Assembly (NCBI GenBank): GCA_016721195.1
Contig: JADKIO010000010.1
Span: forward strand, 80,001 to 137,331
Reading direction: 5' to 3'
DNA from: Candidatus Geothrix skivensis
GTDB taxonomy: Bacteria > Acidobacteriota > Holophagae > Holophagales > Holophagaceae
Length of the DNA stretch: 57,331 bases
Shown one piece after another: positions 1-10,561 of this stretch. Numbering within the stretch: the first letter of the stretch is position 1; each line of letters opens with the position of its first letter. The notes under the pieces were generated by a model. The model was not told where the DNA came from. It saw nothing but the letters and a program-made list of their open reading frames with translations, and did not search any database. The position numbers and the translations under genes are program-made.

Positions 1-126
1 TTATATGACGTTGTGGGCTTAAGGCGAGGCAAGTTTAGCAAATAATTGACAGAGCTTGGGCGGTTCAGACCGCGCAGGCCAATCAACTCTCGATGGGCAT
101 GAAGTCAATGTAATTCATTGATGGAA
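1..126 (+). other. 16S-23S internal transcribed spacer (3' part)
   Basis: This stretch precedes the 23S start. No tRNA cloverleaf is visible in the part that is present. Its last bases (ATTGATG near 118-124) can pair with CATCAAT just after the 23S 3' end (about 3067), forming the usual long processing stem that RNase III cuts in pre-23S rRNA. The 16S gene would lie to the left of the window. Confidence 0.7.
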
Positions 127-3065
<2,939 letters not shown>

Positions 3066-3151
3066 TCATCAATCAATTGCATTAAACTTCATTACCTCGA
3101 GAACGCTCGACAGAGCCCTCGCCTAACCCTTCTCATCCCTTCTTAACCCTT

Positions 3152-3266
3152 CGTCGTGGCTTTTCCCCAAGTGTCACACCCGTTCCCATCCCGAACACGG
3201 CAGTTAAGACTTGGAGGGCCGATGATACTGCTCTGCACAGGAGTGGGAAAGTAGGTCGCTGCGACG
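3152..3266 (+). rRNA. rrf: 5S ribosomal RNA
   Basis: About 115 bases. The ends pair over nine positions (CGTCGTGGC at 3152 with GCTGCGACG at 3258, including G-T pairs). The core has CCCGTTCCCATCCCGAACACG and the 3' part GTGGGAAAGTAGGTCGCTGC. It follows 23S by about 86 bases and closes the rRNA operon. Confidence 0.95.
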
Positions 3267-3275
3267 TTAAAACCC

Positions 3276-3305
3276 CTCCGGGCCATCATAATTGATGGCC
3301 CGGAG
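3276..3305 (+). terminator. Hairpin ending the rRNA operon
   Basis: A perfect 13-bp stem (CTCCGGGCCATCA with TGATGGCCCGGAG) around a TAAT loop begins 9 bases after 5S. Only short T runs follow (CCATTT, then ATTTT further on). Position and strength make it the likely rRNA operon terminator, separating it from thrS. Confidence 0.8.
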
Positions 3306-3345
3306 CCATTTACTGATAAAATTTTCAATCATTTCGAGGCCTCGC

Positions 3346-5259
3346 ATGCCCATCGAAGTCCGCCTACCAGACGACTCCCTCCGGCAGTTGCCCGAGGGCG
3401 CCACTGGGGCCGATCTGGCTGCGGGCATCGGGGCCCGCCTGCTGGACGCTGCCTTGGCCGTGAAGGTCGATGGGCAACTGGTGGATCTCAAAGCCCCCCT
3501 GGCGAATGGGGTCAAGGTCGAGATCGTCACCAGCAAGGCCCCGGAAAGCCTCGAACTGGTCCGCCACTCCACGGCCCACCTCCTGGCTCACGCCGTGAAG
3601 CGGCTCTACCCGAACGCGCGGGTGGGCATCGGCCCCGTCATCGAAGACGGGTTCTACTACGACTTCTGGGTGGACAAGCCCTTCACCCCCGAAGACCTCC
3701 CCCTCATCGAAGCTGAGATGCAGAAGGTGGTGGCCGAAGGCGTAGAGGTCGTACGGGAGGACCTCAGCCGGGACGAGGCCGTGGCCCGGTTCCAGGCCAT
3801 GGCTGAGCCCCTCAAGGTCGAAGTGGTCTCGGGGATTCCTGCCGGGGATCGCATCAGCGGCTACCGCCAGGGGGACTTCTACGACCTTTGTCGCGGCCCG
3901 CACGTGCCCAACACGTCCAAACTCAAGGCCTTCAAGCTGCAGAGCATTGCCGGTGCCTACTGGAAGGGCGACGAGCGAAACCAGATGCTCAGCCGCATCT
4001 ATGGCACAGCCTTCCATACCCAGAAGGAGCTCGAAGAGCACCTGAAGCGCCTCGAGGAAGCCAAGGCCCGGGACCACCGGAAGCTGGGCAAGGAACTGGG
4101 GCTCTATTCCTTCCACCCCCAAGCGCCCGCCTCGCCCTTCTTCCACCCCAAGGGAACCCTGGTCTACAACCAGCTGGTGGCCTACATCCGCGAGCTCTAC
4201 TTCAAATACGGCTACAGCGAAGTCATCACGCCGCAGATCCTCGACGTGGACCTCTGGAAGACCAGTGGCCACTACGAGAATTACGCCGAGAACATGTACT
4301 TCACCACCGCAGAGGAACGGGAGTACGCGGTGAAGCCCATGAACTGTCCCGGCCACTGCCTCATGTTTGGCAGCCAGAAGCACAGCTACCGAGACCTGCC
4401 CATCCGCTACGCCGACTTTGGCCGACTCCACCGTTACGAGCGCAGCGGCGTCACCCATGGCCTGACCAGAGTCCGCACCTTCTGTCAGGACGACGCCCAC
4501 ATCTATTGCACGCCCGAGCAGATCAAGCCAGAGATGGCCGACTTCCTAGCCCTGCTGAAGGAGGTCTACGACACCTTCGGCTTCGATGGCATGCGCGTGG
4601 CCCTGAGCACCCGGCCGGAGAAGCGCCTGGGCTCGGACGAGGTCTGGGATGCGGCGGAAAACGCCCTGAGCGAAGCCCTCAACGAGGCGGGCATGCCCTT
4701 CACCTTGAACCCCGGCGAAGGTGCCTTCTATGGTCCCAAGATCGAGTTCCAGATCCTGGATGCCCTCAAGCGCCCCTGGCAGCTCGGTACCCTGCAGGTG
4801 GACTACATGCTGCCGGAGCGCTTCGACCTGAACTACACCCGAGCCGATGGCGGCGAGGGCCGCCCCATCATGCTGCACCGGGCCATCCTGGGCAGCCTGG
4901 AGCGCTTCATGGGCATCCTGGTGGAACACACCGCCGGTGCCTTCCCGGCCTGGCTGGCTCCCGTTCAGGTGGCCATCCTGCCCATCACCGATCGCGCGAA
5001 CGCCTTCTCCGAGGAGACCGCAGCCCGGACCAAGGCCCTCGGCCTGCGGGCGGAGCTGGATGCCCGCAACGAAAGCCTGAAGGCCAAGATCCGCGAGGCC
5101 CAGTTGGCCAAGGTGCCCTACATGCTGGTGATCGGGGACCGGGAGGCTGAAGCCGGGACCGTGTCCGTGCGCCATCGCCACCGAGGCGACCTGGGGGTCC
5201 AGGCGCTGGATGGGTTCCTGAAGATGCTGGCTGCGGAAGTCCACGATCGCCAACGCTGA
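3346..5259 (+). CDS. thrS: Threonine--tRNA ligase
   Basis: 637 residues, normal for bacterial ThrRS, which charges tRNA-Thr in the cytoplasm. An N-terminal TGS domain occupies about residues 1-60. It is followed by the editing domain with HSTAHLLAHAVKRLYP near residue 66, then the class II catalytic core with the zinc/threonine site MNCPGHCLMF and the tRNA-binding C-terminal domain (GAFPAWLAPVQVAILPI onward). The frame is open further upstream, but ATG 3346 starts exactly at the TGS domain (MPIEVRLPDD). It heads the common thrS-infC-rpmI-rplT-pheST order; infC starts 74 bases after the stop. Confidence 0.97.
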   Translation: MPIEVRLPDDSLRQLPEGATGADLAAGIGARLLDAALAVKVDGQLVDLKAPLANGVKVEIVTSKAPESLELVRHSTAHLLAHAVKRLYPNARVGIGPVIEDGFYYDFWVDKPFTPEDLPLIEAEMQKVVAEGVEVVREDLSRDEAVARFQAMAEPLKVEVVSGIPAGDRISGYRQGDFYDLCRGPHVPNTSKLKAFKLQSIAGAYWKGDERNQMLSRIYGTAFHTQKELEEHLKRLEEAKARDHRKLGKELGLYSFHPQAPASPFFHPKGTLVYNQLVAYIRELYFKYGYSEVITPQILDVDLWKTSGHYENYAENMYFTTAEEREYAVKPMNCPGHCLMFGSQKHSYRDLPIRYADFGRLHRYERSGVTHGLTRVRTFCQDDAHIYCTPEQIKPEMADFLALLKEVYDTFGFDGMRVALSTRPEKRLGSDEVWDAAENALSEALNEAGMPFTLNPGEGAFYGPKIEFQILDALKRPWQLGTLQVDYMLPERFDLNYTRADGGEGRPIMLHRAILGSLERFMGILVEHTAGAFPAWLAPVQVAILPITDRANAFSEETAARTKALGLRAELDARNESLKAKIREAQLAKVPYMLVIGDREAEAGTVSVRHRHRGDLGVQALDGFLKMLAAEVHDRQR

Positions 5260-5333
5260 TTTGGTTTTCCGTGCTTGGCGGAAGCCAGGTCAAGTGTTAG
5301 ACTTTTTGTCCTTGTGCAACTAGGGGAGGAACC

Positions 5334-5918
5334 ATTCGTCCAAACGAGACCCGCATCAACGACGGCATCCGGGCCCAAGAGGTCCGCGTCATCTCAGAAG
5401 ATGGCGAACAGCTTGGCGTGATGCCTCCTCACCAGGCCATTCGGATCGCTGAAGAGCGCGGCCTCGACCTGGTGGAAGTGGCCGGAAACGCTCAGCCACC
5501 CGTATGTCGGATCATGGACTACGGCAAGTACAAGTTCATGGAAGCCAAGCGGGAACACGCGGCTCGCGCAAAACAGAAGAACATCGTGGTCAAGGAAGTG
5601 AAGTTCCGCCCCAAGACCGATGACCACGACTTCGATTTCAAGGTCAAGCACATCCTGCGATTCCTGGAGGAAGAAGACAAAGTCAAGGTGGTGGTCATGT
5701 TCCGCGGGCGCGAAGTCGTCCATCGCGACATCGGCTACCGGATCATCGAAGAAGTCATCCAGCGAGTCGGCGACAAGGCCATCGTTGAAAAGGGCGCTGG
5801 CATTGACGGACGCGACATGCACGCCATCCTCGCCCCCAAGATCATCGAAGTACCCAAGGCCCCCAAGAAGCCCAAGGCCCCCAAGCCCGAAACACCAGCG
5901 ACCGAAGCACAAATTTAG
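5334..5918 (+). CDS. infC: Translation initiation factor IF-3, AUU start
   Basis: 194 residues. IF-3 binds the 30S subunit, checks the initiator tRNA/start codon and prevents premature 50S joining. The family N terminus (RPNETRINDGIRAQEVRVI) begins right after an ATT codon at 5334, preceded by GGGGAGGA four bases upstream. The first in-frame ATG (5418) would remove 28 conserved residues. AUU is the classic start of infC and underlies IF-3 autoregulation in E. coli, so the same control is likely here. DYGKYKFMEAKRE in the linker region and FRGREVVH in the C-terminal domain are recognisable. The protein ends in a Lys/Pro/Ala-rich tail (about residues 173-194). rpmI follows after 10 bases. Confidence 0.95.
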   Translation: MRPNETRINDGIRAQEVRVISEDGEQLGVMPPHQAIRIAEERGLDLVEVAGNAQPPVCRIMDYGKYKFMEAKREHAARAKQKNIVVKEVKFRPKTDDHDFDFKVKHILRFLEEEDKVKVVVMFRGREVVHRDIGYRIIEEVIQRVGDKAIVEKGAGIDGRDMHAILAPKIIEVPKAPKKPKAPKPETPATEAQI

Positions 5919-5928
5919 TGAGGACCCC

Positions 5929-6132
5929 ATGAGCGGTTACAAGATCAAGACCCACAAGGGCGCCCAGAAGCGCTTCAAGAAGACTGCCGGCGGCAAGTTC
6001 AAGCGCGGCTGCTCCCACCAGCGCCACATCCTGACCAAGAAGACAGCCAAGCGGAAGCGCCAGCTGGACATGGGCCGGATGGTCTCGAAGGCCGATCAGA
6101 AGGCCGTCATGGCGATGCTGCCGTACGCCTGA
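5929..6132 (+). CDS. rpmI: 50S ribosomal protein L35
   Basis: 67 residues, very basic, with the L35 pattern KIKTHKGAQKRFKKT, then HILTKKTAKRKRQLD near the middle and a short C-terminal helix. It is a small structural protein of the large subunit. The start has GAGG five bases upstream. It lies 10 bases after infC and is co-transcribed in the usual infC-rpmI-rplT order. A repeat element begins exactly at its stop codon and pushes rplT about 200 bases away, an unusually long gap. Confidence 0.96.
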   Translation: MSGYKIKTHKGAQKRFKKTAGGKFKRGCSHQRHILTKKTAKRKRQLDMGRMVSKADQKAVMAMLPYA

Positions 6133-6229
6133 TGTTGTCCGGGGGTTCCTCGCTCCGCTACGCTGCGCGAACACCCCCGGGCCCCCGCGCCCTTCGCAGG
6201 CTGAGCCTGCTCAGGGCTTGTTCCCTCCG
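6131..6229 (+). repeat. GC-rich two-hairpin intergenic repeat, copy A
   Basis: It starts on the rpmI stop (TGATGTT.TCCGGGGGTTCC). Hairpin 1 pairs CCGGGGGTTC (6139-6148) with GAACACCCCCGG (6169-6180). Then comes GGCCCCCGCGC, and hairpin 2 GCAGGC-TGA-GCCTGC (6196-6210), then TCAGGGCTTGTTCC. Copy B sits in the same way on the rplX stop at about 55041, with the stem changed to GGAGGC/GCCTCC. No coding sequence is visible. Confidence 0.75.
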
Positions 6230-6329
6230 ATCTTCGAATCTAGAATCGAAGGTTCAACCCGGTGGCTGAGGCCACCCCCGATGAGGCCTTCAAACGCTCT
6301 TCAGAGCTGCCTCGAGGAAAGGAAGCAAC
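6230..6329 (+). promoter_or_regulatory. Possible structured leader upstream of rplT
   Basis: Two small hairpins precede rplT: CTTCGA (6232-6237) with TCGAAG (6246-6251), and GGTGGC-TGAG-GCCACC (6261-6276). The ribosome binding site GAGGAAAGGAAG follows. L20 represses its own mRNA in several bacteria by binding structured RNA ahead of rpmI or rplT, so this could be such a site. No match to a known L20 leader class can be asserted from sight. Confidence 0.3.
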
Positions 6330-6677
6330 ATGACTCGCGTAAAACGTGGATTCAAACGCGCCCAGCGTCGCAAGCGGATGATGAAGTTCGCCAAGGGCTT
6401 CTACGGCGCCAAGTCCCGCCTCTACCGCTCCGCCAAGGAAGCCGTCGAGAAGGCCCTTGGTTACGCCTACCGCGACCGCAAGGTCAAGAAGCGCGACTTC
6501 CGCCGTCTCTGGGTGGTGCGCATCAGCGCTGCTTGCGGACAGAACGGCACCAGCTATTCGAAGTTCATGGGCGGCCTGAAGAAGGCTTCCGTGGACCTCG
6601 ACCGTAAGATCCTCGCGGATCTGGCCGTGCGCAATCCCGAAGCGTTTACCAAGCTCGTGGCCGTGGCCAAGGGCTGA
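6330..6677 (+). CDS. rplT: 50S ribosomal protein L20
   Basis: 115 residues, the usual length. The long basic N-terminal helix (MTRVKRGFKRAQRRKRMMK, then AKGFYGAKSRLYRSAKEAV) and the globular C-terminal part (RDFRRLWVVRISAACGQNG, YSKFMGGLKKA) are typical. L20 binds 23S rRNA early in assembly and in many bacteria controls its own operon. AAAGGAAG provides the ribosome binding site. A GNRA-capped terminator-like hairpin lies between this gene and pheS. Confidence 0.97.
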   Translation: MTRVKRGFKRAQRRKRMMKFAKGFYGAKSRLYRSAKEAVEKALGYAYRDRKVKKRDFRRLWVVRISAACGQNGTSYSKFMGGLKKASVDLDRKILADLAVRNPEAFTKLVAVAKG

Positions 6678-6702
6678 TCGCGACGCACCATCGCAGACAC
6701 CC

Positions 6703-6726
6703 GAAAGGCCGCGCGAGCGGCCTTTC
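6703..6726 (+). terminator. Terminator-like hairpin between rplT and pheS
   Basis: A perfect 10-bp stem GAAAGGCCGC/GCGGCCTTTC closes a GCGA tetraloop and is followed by CTTGTGTT. It lies 18 bases before the pheS start, so it may act as a partial terminator or attenuator separating ribosomal-protein and pheST expression. Confidence 0.65.
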
Positions 6727-6744
6727 CTTGTGTTGAGGGTACCC

Positions 6745-7815
6745 ATGGATCACCTCCTCCCTGTGGAGATACTCGAGGCGGGCCGGGCCTTTCCCACGGC
6801 GCTGGCCGCCTGTGGGGACCTGGATGCATTGCTTCGCCTGAAAGGTGCCTACGTGGGCCGCGAAGGCAGTCACGCCGCCCGTCTCATGGACCTCCTCAAG
6901 GCGGCCCCGAAGGAGCAGAAGCGGGATCTGGGTGCGGCCATCAATGCCCTCAAGCAGCAGTGGGAGGAAGGGCTGAAGGGACGTCAGGCGGAGTTGGAGG
7001 CCGCCAAGAAGAACCTCGCAGCCCTGGCCTCGAATTGGGACCCGGCCCTGCCGCCCCCCGTGCCGGCCCATGGGGCCCTCCACCCCCTGAACCGACTCAT
7101 GGACCGCCTGGTGGAGGTGTTCCGGCCCCTGGGCTTCCATGTGGAAGAAGGCCCCGAGGTCGAAACCGAGGCCCACAACTTCGATGGCCTGAACATCCCC
7201 GAGGATCATCCGGCCAAGGCCTCCTCCGATACCTTCTACCTGGCGGCACATCCCGAGCTGCTGCTCCGCACCCACACCAGCCCCGTGCAGGTGCGCACCC
7301 TGCTGCGGGTGGCGCCCGATCTCGCCGCCCGAGGCGGCATCCGCTTCCTGGCGCCTGGACGCGTCTACCGCAAGGACGAGATCGACCCTACCCACAGCCC
7401 CATGTTCCACCAGGTCGAGGGCATGCTCGTGGGCCACGGCATCGGCATGCAGCACCTCAAGGGTACGCTGGAGTACGCCCTGCGGGCACTCTTCGGCCCC
7501 CACACGGAGATCCGGCTGCGTCCCTCGTACTTCCCCTTCGTGGAACCGGGCTGTGAGGTGGACGTGAGCTGCCCGCTTTGCGCCGCCAAGGGCTGTCGCG
7601 TATGCAAGGGATCCGGCTGGGTAGAGATCCTGGGCGCCGGACTCATCCACCCCAATGTCCTGAAGTACGCCGGCATCGATCCAACGGAGTGGTCCGGCTG
7701 GGCCTTCGGCATGGGTGTCGAGCGCATGGCCATGATGCTGAGTCAGACCCCCGACCTGCGCCTGTTCTTCGAGAACGATCAGCGCTTCCTGCGGGCCATG
7801 GGAGGGCTGGACTGA
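6745..7815 (+). CDS. pheS: Phenylalanine--tRNA ligase alpha subunit
   Basis: 356 residues, normal for PheS, the catalytic subunit of the alpha2-beta2 enzyme. An N-terminal helical arm (residues about 1-95) binds tRNA. The class II core carries PLGFHVEEGPEVETE, the motif 2 region RVYRKDEIDPTHSPMFHQVEG and the motif 3 region GWAFGMGVERMAM. A four-cysteine knuckle, CPLCAAKGCRVCKGSGW, sits at about residues 277-293, as in some other PheS proteins. ATG 6745 was preferred over the upstream TTG because GAGGG lies at good spacing. Its TGA overlaps the pheT start (TGATG), implying translational coupling. Confidence 0.97.
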   Translation: MDHLLPVEILEAGRAFPTALAACGDLDALLRLKGAYVGREGSHAARLMDLLKAAPKEQKRDLGAAINALKQQWEEGLKGRQAELEAAKKNLAALASNWDPALPPPVPAHGALHPLNRLMDRLVEVFRPLGFHVEEGPEVETEAHNFDGLNIPEDHPAKASSDTFYLAAHPELLLRTHTSPVQVRTLLRVAPDLAARGGIRFLAPGRVYRKDEIDPTHSPMFHQVEGMLVGHGIGMQHLKGTLEYALRALFGPHTEIRLRPSYFPFVEPGCEVDVSCPLCAAKGCRVCKGSGWVEILGAGLIHPNVLKYAGIDPTEWSGWAFGMGVERMAMMLSQTPDLRLFFENDQRFLRAMGGLD

Positions 7816-9737
7816 TGTGGATCGAACGGAAGGTCTTGGCCCAGGAAATCCCAGCCGCTGCGGGGCTGGCCACCCGCCAGCTTTGCGAGCTGCTGGCCGC
7901 GCTCGGCTTTCCCGTGGATGGCGTGGCCACCCGGGAAGGCCTGGAGACGCTGGACGTGGACATCACCGCGAACCGCGGCGACGCCATGTCCCACCGGGGC
8001 CTGGCCCGGGAGATCGCGGCGAAGCTGGGGCAGTCACTCAAGCTCATCCCATTGACTGAGGTCCAGGAACAGCCGCCTGTGGTGGAAGTGCGCCTCGAAA
8101 GCCCCGCCTGTCCCATCTACAGCACGGCTGTGCTCGAACTGGGCGCGGGTAACACGCCCCTGGACGTGCAGGCCTTTCTGCTGGCCCTGGAATCCACGCC
8201 CAAGCGGCTGGCGGCGGTGGATGCCTCCAACGAGTTGCTCCATCGGTACGGCCACCCCACTCATGCCTTCGACGCCGACCGCATCCAAGGAGCCGTTTCC
8301 GTGCGCTGGGTCAGGCCCGGTGAAACGCTGGTGACCCTGGATGGCACCACCCGCACCCTGGTGGTCGGGGACTTGGTCATCGCCGACGAGTCCGGTCCCA
8401 TCGCCCTGGCGGGCGTCATGGGCGGGGACGGCACCAAGGTGACGGAGGCCACCCGGCGCGTGCTGCTGGAAAGCGCCTGGTTCGATCCCAGGACCGTGCG
8501 AGCCGTGGCCCGGCGGCACAGCCTGCACACGGACGCTTCCCACCGCTTCGGCCGGGGCGCCGATCCCGCCATGGCGACCGTGGCTCGGGACCTGCTGGTG
8601 GGCCGCCTCCAGGCCTGGTGTGGCGCCAGGCTGGTGGGTGCGTGGACCGTCGGTTCCCGGCCGGCCACTGCCCCGGCCCTGGACCTGGACGAGTCCCTGC
8701 TGACCCGGGTGGCTGGCCTGCGCCTCTCCCTCGACGAGGCCTCTGGGGCACTGCAGCGACTGGGCTGCGCCGTGACGGTCCGGGACCAGGGGCTTAGGGT
8801 CAGTCCGCCCTCCTGGCGCCATGACCTCGCCATCGCCGAGGATCTCGCCGAAGAAGTGCTGCGGCTGAGGGGCTACGAACACATCCCCTCGGTCCTGCCA
8901 CCCCTCGAGGGGCCCCCGGAGCCCCTGTCTGGGGCCTACCTCCAGCGGCACCGCCTCAGCCGGCGACTGGCCCACCTCGGCTTCCACCAGACCGTGACCT
9001 ATGGCTTCATCAGCCCCGAGATGGATGCGCTGTTCGCGGCTCCTGGGAACCCGGTCGAGGGTCGCACCCTATCCAATCCATTGGGCCAGGAGTACTCCGT
9101 CCTGCGGGCCTCTCTGCTATCCAGCCTCCGGGCCTCCGCTGAGCAGAACCTCCGCCAGGGTGCCCGGGAGGTGCGGCTCTTCGAGCTGGCCCCCACCTAT
9201 GTAAGCGGCCCCCAGGGACCCACCGAGGGGCATACCCTGGGTGTGGTCTGGGGGGGCACCCTGGGGGGGGAGGACTTCCTGAGCCCCGCCCGCCGGGTCA
9301 AGGAAGCCGACCTCGGAGGCATCGCCAGGGATCTGGGCCTGGCCAAGCTGCCGCAGGTGCAGGTGCTCGGGGAGGATTTGTATGGGTTCGAAATCCCCGT
9401 TGCCGGGTTGCCTGAGGCCGGAGCCCGGATCATCCCGGCCTTCCGCCCCTTCAGCCGCTTTCCCGCGGTGGAGAGAGACCTCTCCCTGCTGGTGGACCTG
9501 GGTCAGTCCTACGAGGCGTTGGTCGTGGCCATGTGGTCTGCCCTGCCCTCCGAGGCCCTCCTGGACCTGCGCTGTGTGGATGTGTTCCGGCACCGGAGCC
9601 TGCCGGAGGGTCGTCAGGCCTGGTTGATGCGGATGCGGTTCCAGGCCGAGCGGACCCTGGTGGGCGAGGAAGTCGATGGCTGGGTTTCGGCGGCCCTGGT
9701 GGCGGCGGAGGCCCTCGGCGCCAGGCTCCGGGCGTAA
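7815..9737 (+). CDS. pheT: Phenylalanine--tRNA ligase beta subunit, short form
   Basis: 640 residues, well below the usual roughly 800. The B1 domain start (LCELLAALGFPVDGV) runs directly into LDVDITANRGDAMSHRGLAREIA, so the OB-fold (EMAP-like) tRNA-binding domain normally inserted here is absent. The rest is complete: B3/B4 editing region (VDASNELLHRYGHPTHAFD), B5 (LRLSLDEASGALQRLGC), core (LAEEVLRLRGYEHIP, LSNPLGQEYSVLRASLL) and a C-terminal anticodon-binding fold (FSRFPAVERDLSLLV). It overlaps pheS by TGATG. Compact PheT proteins without the OB domain exist, so this is probably functional. Confidence 0.95.
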   Translation: MWIERKVLAQEIPAAAGLATRQLCELLAALGFPVDGVATREGLETLDVDITANRGDAMSHRGLAREIAAKLGQSLKLIPLTEVQEQPPVVEVRLESPACPIYSTAVLELGAGNTPLDVQAFLLALESTPKRLAAVDASNELLHRYGHPTHAFDADRIQGAVSVRWVRPGETLVTLDGTTRTLVVGDLVIADESGPIALAGVMGGDGTKVTEATRRVLLESAWFDPRTVRAVARRHSLHTDASHRFGRGADPAMATVARDLLVGRLQAWCGARLVGAWTVGSRPATAPALDLDESLLTRVAGLRLSLDEASGALQRLGCAVTVRDQGLRVSPPSWRHDLAIAEDLAEEVLRLRGYEHIPSVLPPLEGPPEPLSGAYLQRHRLSRRLAHLGFHQTVTYGFISPEMDALFAAPGNPVEGRTLSNPLGQEYSVLRASLLSSLRASAEQNLRQGAREVRLFELAPTYVSGPQGPTEGHTLGVVWGGTLGGEDFLSPARRVKEADLGGIARDLGLAKLPQVQVLGEDLYGFEIPVAGLPEAGARIIPAFRPFSRFPAVERDLSLLVDLGQSYEALVVAMWSALPSEALLDLRCVDVFRHRSLPEGRQAWLMRMRFQAERTLVGEEVDGWVSAALVAAEALGARLRA

Positions 9738-9758
9738 GATGAGGGGCTAGAGGCACCC

Positions 9759-9986
9759 ATGGACTTGTTGAAACAGCTCGAAGCCAAGATGCAGTCCCTG
9801 GTCCAGCAGCGGAACCAGCTCAAGGAGGAGCTGGATGCCCTGAAGGCAGGAGGGGACCAGGAGCTCCAGTCCCTCCGGGCCCAGCTGGCCGAGTCCGCAG
9901 CCACGAACGCCGCCCTGGAGAAGGACCGCGAGGCGGTGAAGGAACAGGTGGCGGCCATCCTGCGGGCCCTGGAGGCCCTGGGATGA
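9759..9986 (+). CDS. Short coiled-coil protein upstream of zapA
   Basis: 75 residues, almost entirely a predicted coiled coil rich in Leu, Glu, Lys and Gln, with no membrane segment. Size, composition and position directly before zapA resemble ZapB-like cell-division proteins that bundle the Z ring, but such short coiled coils carry little family signal. ATG 9759 is preceded by GAGGGGCTAGAGG. Its stop overlaps the zapA start (ATGA), so the two are translationally coupled, which supports a shared role in division. The function is inferred from context. Confidence 0.7.
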   Translation: MDLLKQLEAKMQSLVQQRNQLKEELDALKAGGDQELQSLRAQLAESAATNAALEKDREAVKEQVAAILRALEALG

Positions 9987-10342
9987 AGCCCCGGGAACCC
10001 CTTCCGGGCACCCGGCCGGTCACGGTGACCGTCCAGGGCCGCTCGCTGGAGGTGCAGACCGAGGAGCCCGAGACCCTCGCGGCCGCCCTGGGGATCCTTG
10101 AGGCCACCTTTCAGGACATGGACTCCCAATGCCAGCTAAGATGGGGAAGCGTCCCGAAGGGCCTCGACACCCCGTCCTGGTACCTCCTGGGCGCCCTGAA
10201 CCTGGCGCACCGCGTGGCGCGTCTGGAGCAGGAAGCCAACCAGCACACCCACAACCTGGAACAGACCCTTTCCAAGCTCTTGAGCGATGTTCCGGACGAA
10301 CCTTCCGCCCCCGTGCCACTCCTTGACGAGGACGGAGACTGA
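9983..10342 (+). CDS. zapA: Cell division protein ZapA
   Basis: 119 residues. The N-terminal half (VTVTVQGRSLEVQTEEPETL, then LGILEATFQDMD) matches the ZapA globular domain. WYLLGALNLAHRVARLEQEA leads into the C-terminal coiled coil, and a short acidic tail ends the protein. ZapA binds and cross-links FtsZ filaments at mid-cell. It overlaps the preceding coiled-coil gene by ATGA. A 6S RNA-like sequence follows immediately and then rny, an order I recall from other bacteria. Confidence 0.85.
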   Translation: MKPREPLPGTRPVTVTVQGRSLEVQTEEPETLAAALGILEATFQDMDSQCQLRWGSVPKGLDTPSWYLLGALNLAHRVARLEQEANQHTHNLEQTLSKLLSDVPDEPSAPVPLLDEDGD

Positions 10343-10349
10343 TTTCCCT

Positions 10350-10496
10350 GCGAGGCCCGTGATTATGGCCAAGCTCTTGTTCCGTATGTCGACTAGGGAG
10401 ACCTTCCCCCTGTCCTGTGCGTTCCGCGCGACGGCGCGCCTTAGCCAGGGATTCTGGTTTCCCCCCTACACCCTAGGGAACTCGGCAAGCCTCCAC
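10350..10496 (+). ncRNA. ssrS: Probable 6S RNA (regulator of RNA polymerase)
   Basis: About 147 bases of non-coding sequence between zapA and rny fold as a long interrupted hairpin. GAGGC (10352-10356) pairs with GCCTC (10489-10493), GTTCC (10379-10383) with GGAAC (10477-10481), and CTAGGG (10393-10398) with CCCTAG (10471-10476). Pyrimidine-rich single-stranded stretches lie inside the helix, with a GC-rich apical hairpin (GCGCG, GGCGCGCC). 6S RNA mimics an open promoter and sequesters the housekeeping holoenzyme. Its gene commonly follows zapA. A covariance search was not possible here. Confidence 0.65.
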
Positions 10497-10561
10497 GACT
10501 GAGCGGGGATTTTCATTTCTGGTGCTGGTGGCTCTTTGGATCCTCTTCCTTGGAGTCGCCC

